Positions 1 through 11,869 of a stretch of DNA of 64,000 bases are shown in pieces. Below the pieces are notes generated by a model, which saw only the letters and a program-made list of their open reading frames with translations, ran no database searches and had not been told where the DNA came from. The stretch is from NCBI RefSeq assembly GCF_030272615.1, contig NC_081409.1, forward strand, positions 649,172,468 through 649,236,467, read 5' to 3'. The translations under genes were made by a program, and so were the position numbers. The DNA comes from Cryptomeria japonica (lineage: Eukaryota; Streptophyta; Pinopsida; Cupressales; Cupressaceae). Numbering within the stretch: position 1 is the stretch's first letter; the number at the start of each line of letters is the position of its first letter.

Positions 1-1074
1 CTTCAGGTTCTGCTAGACCTAGGGGGGGACACCCTTTTGATGCACTAAATACAACAATTACAGACACATGACTGCATCAACATTAAGCAGATAGATCATT
101 TCACAAGCTCAACAGGTTAGGAAACATTACAGATTGGCTAGATCTGTACAAACAATAGGATGAAATAGAGCTTGGAAAGAATGGAACACACACCCCTAAA
201 CATAAAGGGAAATAGATTTGTCTTTTAAAATGTTAATCTAAAACCATCCCCAAAACTTGCAAGACCAGTGCCTTGTTCATTGGGCAATAGAGTCACAGAC
301 AGAACTACAAATATGAATCATAGATGCAAATTTGTTTTCCTTAAACAAGATATTCATGCACCAATACCTGATATTAATGCACTATTTGATTCATTCACAA
401 ATTTATCAGATCTGGAAATACATTTCATCATTTATGACTGACTATAGAATTTAAAACCTTCCTTGAAGGATACCTACAAACAGTCACACAATCTCCTTGA
501 GATGACAAATTTCATCCTCCTTGAGGATTGAATTCATAATAATGAATAAACATATCACAGAGACAATATCATGGGAAATTTACTCATGCCTGACACAAGT
601 AAGACCTGCAACTAGAAAACAATCTGTCATCCTGCAATGTAGCCTCTATACCCTGAATAGATCCATAGAACTTTACTAGTTTGGGTCAAGAATTTCAGAA
701 AATGGAAGCCATGAAAACTGGAGCACTTCCTCACAGAATTCTGGAACCCTTACAACTGAGAAGAATTCGGAATAAAAAGAGGAGAGAAGAAAATCAAATC
801 TGCAACTGAATTGTCAAGTGTCTCCTCTCTAACTGAATTTTGTTCCCGTGGAAACTGCTTCTAAAATATCTCACATTTGTCAAAATTAACTTCATAATCG
901 GATTCCTCACTCCGAGAGCTTTCCGAAAACATATAACACTTTATACTTTGGCCAAAAATTGGACCCTGGGCGAATTAATTCTCATCATGGATCCATCATT
1001 TAAATATTTCGAATTTCAATATAGTTTGAACTATATTATTTAATCATTTTAAATTTGATTTTTTTGCCTCCATT
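1..1074. other. No gene recognised
   Basis: AT-rich sequence without a convincing reading frame on either strand. The longest open stretch, a 67-codon frame at 840-1043, has no recognisable motif and no homologue elsewhere in the window. I see no LTR end, tRNA or tandem array here. Confidence 0.5.
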
Positions 1075-1550
1075 TGTGCTCTGACGCCTTGCCACGTGGC
1101 GGCCTCTGATTGGTCGATGGGGTTGACCGGACGCCACCTGGGATGACACCTCATCATTGCCACGTCATCTGCTTCGTCACTGCCACTTGGCCGCCACGTC
1201 ATCACCACTGGACTGCCACCTGTGCGCCACCTCACCGGGACCCGCCTGCTGGACCACTGACTGTACCCGCCACGTGCACGGCTCTCGTTCACTTTCGCTA
1301 TTTCGCGGGGTTTAAACAACGTGCATCTTCCCTTCGCGAAATAGCGCACACCGTTGATCTCTCTCGGACTTGCTAGCTCGTTAACTCGGCCTTCGTCTGC
1401 AAAATTTCGCCTGTTTGCCTCGGGAAGCGTGCCTGCGTGGGGTCCACTTGGCCTTCGTCCAATCAACTCCTCCATTGCCTCGAGAAGCGTGCTCGCATGT
1501 GGGCCCACTTTGGGCGCCCATGGGCACCTTGTGTCAAAAGCCTTTAAGGC
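1075..1550 (-). repeat. GC-rich repeat block related to 5230-6110
   Basis: A sharply GC-richer island in AT-rich DNA. The left half repeats the pentamer GCCAC about eight times, including the palindromic G-box GCCACGTGGC (1091-1100) and two GCCACGTCAT copies. The middle holds a perfect inverted repeat (1296-1346). The right part is an imperfect tandem pair of about 60 bp (about 1387-1448 and 1449-1510), each ending in a GGGTCCACTT or GGGCCCACTT-like phrase. The same phrases recur at 5230-6110, so this is a dispersed repeat rather than a unique promoter. An open frame on the minus strand follows from the base composition and I do not call it a gene. Confidence 0.6.
1296..1346. repeat. Perfect 12-bp inverted repeat
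   Basis: Arms CGCTATTTCGCG (1296-1307) and CGCGAAATAGCG (1335-1346) are exact reverse complements around a 27-base loop. Decayed versions of both arms, with the same spacing, occur near 5613-5656 and 6010-6056. The structure therefore belongs to the repeat unit. Confidence 0.8.
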
Positions 1551-3736
1551 TTAGACATTATACTATTGTGCGTTTTTGTATTTAAATACCAAAAACGCCC
1601 AGTGCACAGCCAATGTGGGATTAAAACATTAAGCCTGGGACTATGTATTTTGAAGATTTTTGAGTGTTCTTCAATGGCGTTTTGCATTTTGTTTGTTTGA
1701 AACATCTGATGCAAGAGTTTTAATCCTTTACCCTACCATGTGAGAGGGAATAATGGATTTGTTGATCATTGCATTTGTTTGAGAAATCCTTTAACTGCTG
1801 TAGCTGCTACAAGAGACTTCACATGGGGAGGAGAATGGCACAAAACATTGCCAGCATTTAAATTTGTTTGAATGTTTCCCTGTGGCTTTTCAACATGCCA
1901 TGCACAGCAAGGAGAGAATGGAAGGGGAGGGTGCAAATGTTTGGATTTTGCTGTTTGAAATTATACTTTGCTGCTTCAAACTTTCCAACGCACCATGTGA
2001 GCACTGGAGATGTGCCTTCAACCTGCCAATGTGCATAGATTGGAGTTTCTTGTTGCTGCTGTAGCTGCTACCTCCCAACCAGCACTCTTCTACACTCCAT
2101 GCTGCCTGTTGTATTTTATTTTTAGTTCAAATGGTAACCCACAGGGAGGGCTGCCATTATATTTGTTTTTATAGGCACCAAATTGCATAGTTTAAACTCT
2201 TATTCTCTTTCAATTATCACTCCATCTGCCACTGGGAGGATTGGTGCAATACACATATCAATTGGCATTTTCCTGAGGGTTTCTAAATGCATTATTAACA
2301 ATTTTACATTGTGCACTTCGCTGAAAGTTTTCTTTAAACCATCACCCTCCATTTCATGGCTGGGAACTGGCAAAGGTTGTGGAATTAAATTTACACCAAT
2401 GAGATTTTTTGTTAGAGCTCCATTTTAATTATCCTCCACCAGCTGAATTACATTTGCTTGGATTTCATTTGCTCTTTTAAACGCTACACCAGTCGCCAAA
2501 ACACAGTTGGCTGAATGTTTCAAAAAACCTTCTCAAAACACATCCCATTTACTTTGTACTCACATGCCAATTGCATCACAATCCACATTTAAATATTCTA
2601 AAATTCCTCAATAAACAAAGTTGCCAATAAAATAACAATGCACAGGCAAGAGCCAGGTAGGCCCCAAAGTGGGTCCGACTAAAAAAAATTTTCGTTTTCA
2701 CGCAACTGACCTCTGGAATATCTTCGTGGACCTCAAACACACCTCTGGAATCGATCGGCACCATTTTCGGATCATAAAATTGCATTTTACATCCTTCAGG
2801 CAATTACGCCACAATTTTCGCATTTAATCGCGATGACGTAATTCTCAAACCTGTCAAAACACCTTTCTGGAGCTCGCCATCTGACAGGCATGTACTTTGA
2901 TATATAAGGATGAAATCTACCAAACGGTTTCTCAAGATGAGTCCTGAGCGAATAGATATTAATTTCCGAAAACGGCCAACTGGCTTTGTCGACACTGCGG
3001 ACCTGATGAAGTCAATGTTCTGGCAACACATGATGCCTTTCTTAAAAATACCAAACGACCTCCGTAGGCCCTCAAATTTGGAACATAGGTACCTTTAAGT
3101 ACATATTAAATCTTTGAATTCTCAGTTCAATCACCAGACTGACAGGATGCAAACGGCGCACTCACCAAAATGGCTACATTAACTGATCTAACACTGGGAG
3201 TGCGGATAATTGAATTTGATGGCAAAATGAGCTCTTTTGAAAACCGATCAAACGGATTGGTAGAGCCTTGAAATTTGAAACATAGCTCACCATTTATACC
3301 AACATTATCCCGGAACAAACATTCTGACGTGACGCTCACCAGAACATTTTTACACTTGTGCAAACATCACAAACAACAAACGGATTTGGCTATGAAAACG
3401 GAGCAAACGGATTCGTCAAGACTTGAAATTTTGCAGGGTAACTCACTTTTATGCATACAATTGAATCCATATTGAATTTCTCCATGACGATCAACAGGGA
3501 AAAAGATATAAACACCCAAAGTAGGCTACTTAATAAAATTTGCACTTGTGCCTAGAATGCACTTTTAGCTCACCCCTCAAAACGGGTACTTGATAAACTT
3601 CTCCAAACTGAATTTTGAAAGTTGCAACACACTGAATAGGCCAATGAAAGGTGTGGGACATGAATCTCGAGCCTTACCCTCTGAAAATCAACTGGCTCCA
3701 TTTTACCCCCTTGCTAACTAGGCCATTCAAACTGAC
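1551..3736. other. Non-coding, no gene recognised
   Basis: AT-rich sequence between the GC-rich block and the unknown protein. The phrase GCTGTAGCTGCTAC occurs near 1796 and near 2057. I see no protein family in any frame, only short open stretches. Weak degenerate repeats near its right end are listed separately. Confidence 0.45.
3050..3445. repeat. Degenerate tandem units
   Basis: Three related segments of about 40 bases (about 3053-3090, 3251-3290 and 3404-3445) share the pattern AAACG, then a run resembling CTTGAAATTT, then an A/G-rich end followed by CTCAC or similar. Spacing is about 150-200 bp. This was recognised by eye and the units are heavily diverged. Confidence 0.4.
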
Positions 3737-4909
3737 TTATTTGGGTGCCTTTCTGACATACTGAGCAAAATTTTGAAATAGGCCTACAAACTTTGACTCA
3801 ATTTTAATCAGTCCCAACAGAACAATTTTTATGTTCTCTGCAAATTCTTTTGGTCTTATGAATTCTAAAATAACCTTGGGGATTCTTGGGTTCTCCGAGT
3901 AGAGGAGAGTCCTGATCTTGGATGCAAAGTATTTGTCAAACTTCAAGAAACTAGCATCCTCCCTATCCCATGACAACACAGTACTCCATAGTTGTACTGG
4001 CATCTTTTCTCCTTCTTTCTCCTTGACAAGGTCCAACCCACTGGCAAAGTAATCAACACCTTTGAAAAGAAATAGATGCATCAGGAGTGAGTACCATCCG
4101 AAAGGCCTATCCACCTTTCCATTCTTTATTCCTATTAACCCTCCATGGATAGTGTCAGCAATGAAAGAAGCATAATCAAATGTAATTGCAAGAGAAGGAT
4201 TCAAGATCTGAGCAATCATTAACAGGTAGTGATTGGGCATATTTGCTTCAGCATCTTCTCCCAAAACTTGGCAAAGTACCCAATACATTCCCTTAGCCCT
4301 AAGGGTGAACGTACTCAATGAAAAGGGCTCTTTTGTGTTGGGTTCTACAACTGCCAACCCACCTATCTTTACAAAAAATTCCTTGAGTGGCCCATTCCTG
4401 AGATGATTCCTCTGTGCACTATAAATTTGAGCTAGTGACTTGAAATTTATGGGCTCTAGAAAATTGGTAAATTCATTAAGCCCAAAAGTATTTCTGAACT
4501 CTTCAGCATTAATCTCAATAAGGGTTTTTCCATTTATATCCCAAATACTACTTGTGACTAGATCATAGTTGAGTGCAATTTGGGTCAACAAATCTATGTC
4601 CATGAATACCCCTGGGACTACCAATTTCCCAACATCTAATTCCCAAATACTGTTTTGCAGGGCCGAAGAATTTCTCATTCCAAATCCAATCTTAAATAAC
4701 CCCAACCCAGACAATCCAACCTATGGGTCTCTCAACCAATTACCCTTGTCATATAGTCCTTCTCCTATTTTCAAACAGGGAGCTCTAGGCACTAATTATT
4801 TTGCCTTTGATGCCTGATTAGTTGACAATGTCAACTGTTCAAGAAAATCATCACAGACACTTCTTTCTGAATAATTGACTTTGCTAGAAATTTCTCTTTT
4901 AGGTGCCAT
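3737..4909 (-). pseudogene. Element-associated protein of unknown function, copy 1
   Basis: Function unknown. Read leftwards, a frame opens at an ATG (4907-4909) with MAPKREISSK, is interrupted by two stop codons, then runs open for 325 codons from 4714 to 3737. It is clearly homologous to the protein at 45519-46414 and 53110-55773. Shared phrases are GEGLYDKG/GDGLYDKG, DLLTQIA, LIEIN..EFR, a long TLRAKG(M/I)YW, and MAQILNPSLA or a close form, then an FIRPKEF block. The match ends shortly after that block; the last 30 or so residues differ from copy 2, so the 3' part has been lost or replaced. There is no signal peptide and no catalytic motif I recognise. The GC-rich array upstream is matched by a related array upstream of copy 2. 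That points to a repeated mobile unit rather than a host gene. The protein family is unassigned. Confidence 0.6.
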
Positions 4910-5229
4910 TTAAAAAAATGTAAGAAATGAATACCACCCCTAAATACTTCTGTGATGAATCAATATCTATATCTGAAACACACCACACAGAAATTGCTAC
5001 ACAAGAGTACGAGAAAACCTATTCTTAACTTGATGGAATTCACTCTACAACTGAATTGACTTGCTCTGTACCTGAAGAAGATAACTCTGCATCCACTCCT
5101 CTGCAATAATTCTTTAAAAAGATATCTTCATCCAGTTGATGGGAGATCATATATTGTACCTAGGGTCTTAACTACAACATTGATCCCGCATGCTTTGGCC
5201 ATCCCTTCAAAATTGAATTCATAGGAGAA
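4910..5229 (-). other. Leader between array and unknown protein
   Basis: About 320 AT-rich bases separating the repeat array from the ATG of the unknown protein on the minus strand. No frame or regulatory motif stands out. Confidence 0.4.
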
Positions 5230-6110
5230 TTCATATTTTTCGCTCTAACGGGTCACAACGTTCCTGCAAGTCTTTCTTTTCGTTCTTTCGCAACTTCATG
5301 AAGCATAACTATCGAGCAGCTTAGTCTTGTGAAATAGTGGCGACCGTCTGATCAAAAGAAACTTGATCAATCGTTACACTAACTAACAGCCTTGGCTCCA
5401 CGCTGGGTCCCATTTCTCTATTGGCTACATTGTACCACATGGCACTCAACCACTGGCCTTGAAATGCCTTTTGCATTCGACTCGACACTGGCTGCGTGTC
5501 TTTCTTTTATACTGCCGGTTGCACCCTGGTGGGCCCATGGCTTTCTTCTAAGACCACGTGTCTCTGGACATATTACCATCCATCCCGACACATGGACAGT
5601 CCTTGTTCACTTTCACTATTTTGCAGGGTATAAAGCACGAGCATCTTACCCTTGCGAAATAGCACAGGCCGTCAGATCACTTTTAGTTCATCAACTTTTA
5701 ACCATCTGAATAGGCTTCGGGAGGGGTGGGCCCTCTGACTCACTTTGAACACCTGGCGTACAGTCATCTTTAGAGCTGACATGTTACTTTTTTACTTGCC
5801 GAGAGAAAGCACCGGGATTCGATTAATTCTTGACACTTGTATCTGCCATGTCATCTCCTAACCTGCGATGTGACTCATCTCTGGGACCCACCTTTTAACC
5901 TTTAATCTCGACTTGCTGACTGTTGTAGCTTATGTCGTGTGCCGCTATTTTAATCGCCCTCATTGACCAGCTAGACCACCTAGTTGGCATGCCATGTCAA
6001 TTTTGCAACTTTGCTGGTTTTAAACTACACGCAACTTCACCTAGCGAAATAGCAAAAAGCCATAGATCCATCCGCGAGATGCACACTACTTATTGGGCTC
6101 GACAACTTTA
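5230..6110 (-). repeat. Degenerate tandem array with CTATTTCGC arms
   Basis: Read on the minus strand, at least three units can be aligned by eye (near 6076-6000, 5672-5605 and 5355-5285). Each begins with GATC plus a GACGG-like word, then an arm like GCTATTTCGC, then AAGATGC or similar, then a partner arm like GCGAAATAG and a GTGAAC-like tail. Between units lie CCATGTCATCTC and GGGACCCACC phrases shared with 1150-1250. The array precedes the unknown protein in its sense direction. A more diverged array of the same plan precedes the second copy (44480-45200). Confidence 0.55.
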
Positions 6111-6396
6111 AGAGGAATACACATAAGGCATAAATTTTTTGCAATTAATTAACATGACCGCCTAGGAAAACAAAAAGGGGGGACACTTCCTATGATCCCA
6201 TGACCTATGATTTAAGTGGATAAAGTAACAAAAGAATATAAACCAGAGGGTTTTAAACAGACATCAAGGGATTTAAAATCAAGAAACCCTAACCTTTAAG
6301 GCCTAAAACAGAGTTGAAGCATTTGAAAATGCACCTTACTCAAAATTTCAAAAAACCATAGCCAATTATGGGAAAAGAAAAGCCCATTTTTAATCA

Positions 6397-7894
6397 GTGA
6401 TAACAGAACCCATCCCAACTAAGATATCTTCCATTGCAGAATCAAGTGATGTTTCTCATAGTCAGGAGAATGCCAAATTTTCTAGTCACAAAAGCGAAAT
6501 AAAACAAGGAAAGAGACCTATTGTAGAAAAACATTTCATAGAAACATTAGATCAATCAAAAGAGAAAACAAAGGACATATCTGATGGTGAAAACCTCCTT
6601 GAGGCACCAGAAAATGGAAAGTTTGACATTCTTCCTACATATTTTCAAGAGAAATATGCTATTTTGATAGAACCAACAGAAGTAGTAAACATTGATACAT
6701 CAAAGGATCCTTCATTTTGCTGCATCATTATTAGAAAAAGAGAGGAAAGAATACATGGAATTCTTTAAGCAAAGACAAATAAATTTTGCTTGGTCTTATG
6801 CCGATATACCAAGACTTAATCCTGATCTTATCATGCATCATCTTAATGTGGATTCAAAAGCAAAACATATTAAGAAGAAGCTAAGAAAAATGCATCCACA
6901 CATTGCTCTTCTTTTAAAGAATGAGCTGAAGAAACTATTAGAAGTGGGTTTCATAAGACTAGTTGCTTATCCAGAATGGGTTTTAAATATTGTACCAGTA
7001 TCAAAACCAGACAAGAGCATAAGAGTCTATACAGATTTCATAAACCTAAATAAAGCATGTCCAAAATATGATTTCCCACTACCAAACATTGATATCATAG
7101 TGGACTTGTCAGCAGGACATGAGATGTTTTCATTAATGGATGGCTTCTCAAGATATAATCAAATAAGAATAGCACTTGAAGATCAAGAGAAAATAACTTT
7201 CACCTGTGCATGGGGAACATATTGTTGGAATGTTATGCCATTTGGGCTCAAGAATGCAGGAGCAACTTATCAAAGGGCTATGACGACAATTTTCCATGAT
7301 ATGATGCACATATTTATGGAAGATTATGTTGATGACATACTTGCAAAATCTCACACAAGAAAAGAACATTTGAACATTTTAAGCAATATTTTTGATATGC
7401 TGGAAAGGTGTCAATTAAGATTAAATCCAAAGAAATGTGCATTTGGGGTAACCTCTAGAAAGCTCCTTGTGTACATTATATCAGCTTGTGGCATTGAAGT
7501 AGATCCTGAAAAAGTCAAAGCTATCATGGAGATGGAGTCACACAAAAACATAAGTCAATTACGATCTTTACAAGGAAGGTTGCAATCAATCAGGAGATTC
7601 GTTTCTCAGTTGGCCAATAGATGTCTTCCATTTACCCATCTTCTACATAAAAAGGTTCCATTCAAATGGGATATAAAATGTGAAGAAGCTTTCTTGCAAA
7701 TTATAGAATATCTTATGAGTCCTCTAGTACTAATATCAGTAGCCAAAGGGAAACCATTGATACTCTATATCTTTGCAACAAGTGTATCATTAGGTTCTCT
7801 CCTAGCTCAACATGATGATGAAGGAAAAGAAAGAGCAGTTTACTATATCATTAGAATGCTTGTTGGCTACGAATTAAATTATTCCTCAATTTAA
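6397..7894 (+). pseudogene. Tat-like reverse transcriptase with start of RNase H
   Basis: Reverse transcriptase copies element RNA into DNA. The N-terminal linker (6397-6768) and the main 400-codon frame (6692-7894) lie in different frames, so there is a frameshift near 6700-6770. The main frame carries FAWSYADIP, the Gypsy pre-RT phrase. It then has KPDKSIRVYTDF, FSLMDGFSRYNQI, MPFGLKNAGATYQRAM and the active-site box YVDDIL followed by AKSHTRKEH. LNPKKCAFGV and the thumb and connection follow. The catalytic aspartates of YVDD are retained. The frame ends inside the first RNase H domain at a stop where the family continues. Assignment to Ty3/Gypsy is firm; Tat rests on the downstream second RNase H. 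Confidence 0.88.
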
Positions 7895-8545
7895 AAGACA
7901 TGTCTAGTAGTTGTATTTGCAACTCAGAAGCTATAACATTATATGTTGATTCATTCTGTAAAAATAATAGCAAAGATAGATCCTCTCAAATATTTGTTGA
8001 GCAAGTCAACATTGACTAGGAGACTAGCCAAATGGGTTATGAGACTGAGTGAATTTGACATAGAATATGTTGACCGGAAAGCTATCAAGGGACAAGTCAT
8101 CGTTGATCAATTAGCTGATGCACCTTTACAAAATGACATGCCTTTGCACATCAAATTTCCTGATGCAGATATCCTAACAGTAAGTACAAAATTTTGGGAA
8201 TTGTACTTTGATGGTTCTTATACCCAATATGGATCAGGCACAAGAATCTTTTTCATCACACCTCAAGGACACACAATTCTGAAATTGTATAGACTACAAT
8301 TTCCATGCACAAATAACACTGCAAAGTATGAAGCATTAGCTATAGGGCTTAAAATGGCTATTGAGTGGACTATCAAAGAACTACATGTCTATGGTGATTC
8401 ACAACTTATCATCAATCAAGTAAATGATGAATATCAAACAAAGGATGATAATATTACGCCATACAAACAGTTGGTGGAGGAATTTAAAGAACACTTAAAG
8501 AAATCACATTCACCTAGATTCCCGGAAATGAGAATAAAGCAGTAG
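7895..8545 (+). pseudogene. RNase H end and second archaeal-type RNase H
   Basis: The first RNase H ends in LADAPLQND after the connection block SEFDIEYVDRKAIKGQ. A second RNase H follows from about 8200. It has WELYFDGSYTQYGSG (first catalytic Asp), TNNTAKYEALAIGLKMA (catalytic Glu) and LHVYGDSQLIINQV (further Asp). This RVT_3-type domain is typical of Tat elements and is thought to help remove the RNA strand. Stops near 7892 and 7936 separate the first part from the RT. The frame ends at 8543-8545, short of the family's usual link to the integrase; about 290 bases of broken sequence follow. Confidence 0.8.
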
Positions 8546-8832
8546 ATGCAATGGCTACAATAGCATCTCTCTTGTAAAATAAGGAGAATCAACAATGTTA
8601 CGGGTTTCTCATGGAAGATATCTTAACCCCTGCCATCCAATCCTAGCATACCTATTGAATTTGCCATATATCAGGAACTAGTCAATCCTTATATGATCAA
8701 ACCTACCAATATTTGAAAGATCATATCCTTCCTCTTGAATTATCTCGTAATCAGAAATGAAATTTTATTTGTCAGTCCTCTCACTATACTATAATTTTTG
8801 ATATCCCATATAGGCATGGTCTAGGTGGTACT

Positions 8833-9945
8833 TTGTTGAGATGTCTTGAAAAAGATGAATCTGAGAGAGTTCTTAATGACATTCATGCAGGTATTTGTGG
8901 TAAACACTCAGGTGGTTTAACATTGGCTAAGAAACTTCTTCGTATGGGTTACTTTTGGCCTACTATGGAAAGAGAATCATTCACCTATACTAGAAAATGT
9001 AAACAATGTCAGATCCATGGAAATCTCATTCATGCACCAGCACAAGAGTTATATCCTATGACAGGATCATGGCCATTTTCACAATGGGGCCTTGATTTCG
9101 TAGGAAAGATCAATCCTTCATCTTCTAATGGACATAAGTTCATTTTGATTGCTACTAAATATTTTACTAAGTGGATTGAAGAAGTACCTTTAACAATAGT
9201 GACATGAAAATAAATGTCATCATTCATTTTGAATTACATAATCTGTCGCTATGAAGTTCCTATGACCATTATCACTGATAATTGAAGACCATTGAAAAAT
9301 CAAGATGTGAAAGAGCTATGTGAATAGTTTCATATCCAACATAGGTTCTCTACTCCATATTATCCACAAGGTAATGGTCAAGCCGAGGCATCAAACAACA
9401 CTATCTTGAAAATCTTGAAGAAAATAGTCAATGAAGCTGGAAAAGATTGGCACATTCAGCTAAACCCTACTCTTTAGGCATATCAAACTAGCATCTACAC
9501 TCGAATAGGGGCAACTCCATATTGTTTGGTCTATGAATAAGATGCTATATTACCTATAGAAGTAGAGATACCTTCTCTGCAAGTATCCTTGCAAGGTCTT
9601 ATACTAGAACAAGAACAATGAGTCTCTTGACTCCAAGAACTAGAATTGATTCAGGAATGTCGCAAAAATGCAACAAAGAATTTGAAAGTATACCAACAAA
9701 GAATGCCAAGAAGCTATAACCACAGAGTCAAGCCACATATTTTCTAGATTAGAGATATAGTTCTCAGGGAGAATCTAAGAAATCAGCAAGATAGGGAAAA
9801 GAAGGGAAAATTTGAACCAAATTGGCTAGGACCTTTTGTCATAGTAGCAACATATGGATTAGGAGCATACAAGTTATCTACCCCTGAAGGTGATTGGTTT
9901 GATGAACCTATCAATTCTATCCATCTCAAGAAATTTTATGATTGA
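8833..9945 (+). pseudogene. Tat-like integrase (decayed)
   Basis: Integrase inserts the DNA copy into the genome. The N-terminal zinc-binding HHCC region reads DIHAGICGKHSGG, then GYFWPTM, then CKQCQIHG. The catalytic core follows with WGLDFVGKINPSS (first Asp) and the TKWIEEVPL strand. After a stop near 9205 come the second Asp region (ITDN) and the phrase STPYYPQGNGQAEASNN (Glu). The C-terminal end has the GPY-type fold phrase PNWLGPFVIVATYGLGAYKL and finishes with HLKKFYD before a TGA at 9943-9945. At least eight in-frame stops lie between 9205 and 9760. Several fit C-to-T decay of CGA, CAA or TGG codons. Confidence 0.85.
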
Positions 9946-9946
9946 G

Positions 9947-10008
9947 ATATATAGTCCTGAAAAAATCAATAAAAAACATATATAGTCCTGAAAAAATCAA
10001 TAAAAAGC
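9947..10008 (+). repeat. 31-bp tandem duplication
   Basis: Two nearly identical 31-base units beginning ATATATAGTCCTG lie end to end directly after the integrase stop codon. They look like a slippage or unequal-exchange duplication in the element's 3' untranslated region. Confidence 0.8.
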
Positions 10009-11869
10009 ATATAAAATCCAACAAAATGCAATAAATTTAGATGGTGAAAACCTGGTAAACAGGCACTATCTAAGAAGTAAGCTACGCCATCTATGAGATC
10101 ACTTTGTGCACCTATCTACTCCATCATATCACATCTATCGCTTTCATATATTTTAGCTTATCCATTCCATCTTTCACATCCATTGCTCTGAACCATTTAG
10201 CAAGAAATATGCAGCTTACCAACAATTATCAATCTTTGACATACTTGTCGTAGTCACTATCTTGGACCTTATCAAAATCAATCAATCTACATTTGTATCC
10301 CTCCATGGTTTGGATCTCGATCAATTCATACATCCATAATAAATTTTTGTTTCCACTAGGAGCAAAATACAAATTCCTTTTCCTAAGGTGATCTTTTGAA
10401 TCTTTGAAAATCCAAAACATTCAAAAAACTTAGAAAAACCAAAAACACCTAGGATTTTGAAACAGATAACGAGCAAACAAAGCAACAAAAATTAAGACAT
10501 TTCATCAACAAGCTGAATCATGAAACTAAAAAAACACCGAAGAATCAATCAGCAAGAAATAAAGGATTATCAAAGATCATTCATCAAGATGATTATTTCA
10601 ATTAATGACCATAAGAACATGTGAATGACATACAAGATTCAATGTTTATATCTTGATTTTATTGCTAATAATGTACTCTATGCAACTCAAGGATGTCCAT
10701 GACTAGAGAAGCTTTGATGAGGCATGATTATTTTCTTTGATTGCTCTCTGTGGTTTATCTCTTACTACGGCATGAATTTGTCTAAGGATATGATCGACAA
10801 AAGATAAAGGAGGACGTTCCAAGCCATGCATGAAAGGAGATAATCCTTATCTATTCTGCAAGCAATACTCAGGTCAACTTGACCCATTATATCAAGTTGC
10901 TTGTATTAACTTGCTATATCAAAATCCATGTAAGGAATACTCAGGTCATCTTGAATCATAATGTCAAGTTGCTTGTATTTTCTTACAACATTTTAAAGCT
11001 CAATGATGAAATCAAAGCACTATTACAAGATAACATATGAAGAATGGCAGTACAATTTTTAGTTAGATCATTTTGGATTAGCTCATTATTCATCTGCATT
11101 ATAAGAATTCATTTGTCAGTTGCATTATAAGCATTTCATTTCATTAACAGATCAACAGTCATAAATAAAGATTGAGTATAAATGGACAAACAAAAACAAT
11201 TTGTATTTAATCATTATAGGTGCATTCATTTTAGAATCATTTTAAATCATTTCCATTTCATTTAGTTGTATATAAATCATTTGCATTAGTTAGCATTCAA
11301 TTAAGTGCATTTCATTCATCATGTAGTGTATCATAATTATTATTTGCATTATGATTCCATTACTGATCATTTAGTTGCATCTTTGCACTTAGATTCATAA
11401 AACATTAAATATAAAAATAAAAAACATTTCACATAGATCATTTGCATCATCATTAAAAACAAATCAATCATTCATTTGCATTTCCATATACATCATTACA
11501 TTTTTGCATCATTTGAATATCATTTAAGTTAGTAATCATTTTCATTTGCATCCAAGATCATCAAAAACCGAAAATCAACAAAAGCATTTATCATCGCATC
11601 ATCATATAAAGCATCATCATAATGAAAAGAAAAGATCATATCATCATCCATCGAATCACTGCATCCATATAATCAAATAATATAAGCATCATCATCATCA
11701 TATAGAGTAACATGCATATAAATCATCATCATCATATAGAGTCCATGTCTGCATATAGATCATCATAAAACAATAAAAGTCCAAGTATACAATGATATCA
11801 GATAAATAATACAAATGCCTCATCAAATACAAATCAAGTCATGGTTGTCCTATACCACTACCACCTGAC
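10009..11869. other. No gene; AT-rich 3' region of the Gypsy element
   Basis: The phrase GATGGTGAAAACCTGG just after the integrase fits an element 3' untranslated region. From about 11040 the sequence becomes low-complexity, rich in CATTT and TTGCAT words, and ends in ATC/CAT-rich microsatellite-like DNA (about 11590-11770). No frame resembles a protein family. Confidence 0.5.

Larger units (their letters stand above)
6397..9945 (+). mobile_element. Ty3/Gypsy retrotransposon, Tat-like, coding core (decayed)
   Basis: Domains occur in the order RT, RNase H, second (archaeal-type) RNase H, integrase, which is the Ty3/Gypsy order. The extra RNase H before the integrase is the mark of the Tat lineage. 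Gag, protease and a 5' LTR are not recognisable upstream; the sequence just before 6397 is a short AT-rich leader next to the unrelated array. The 3' part of the element probably continues to about 23690, with an antisense plant-mobile-domain ORF at 12620-14715. Many stops and at least one frameshift make it dead. Confidence 0.8.

Noticed and set aside
1-35. LTR/polypurine-tract border at the window start (run of G then ACACCC)
   Set aside because: Resembles GGGGGGACACTT near 6170, but there is no partner end, primer site or target duplication to support an element edge.
1044-1508. 154-codon open frame on the minus strand
   Set aside because: It lies wholly in the GC-rich repeat block and its repeats mirror the DNA repeats; opposite frames are open too. 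No protein family is suggested.
11590-11770. Possible CRISPR-like or regularly spaced array
   Set aside because: ATC/CAT words are irregular in length and spacing; this is ordinary low-complexity DNA.
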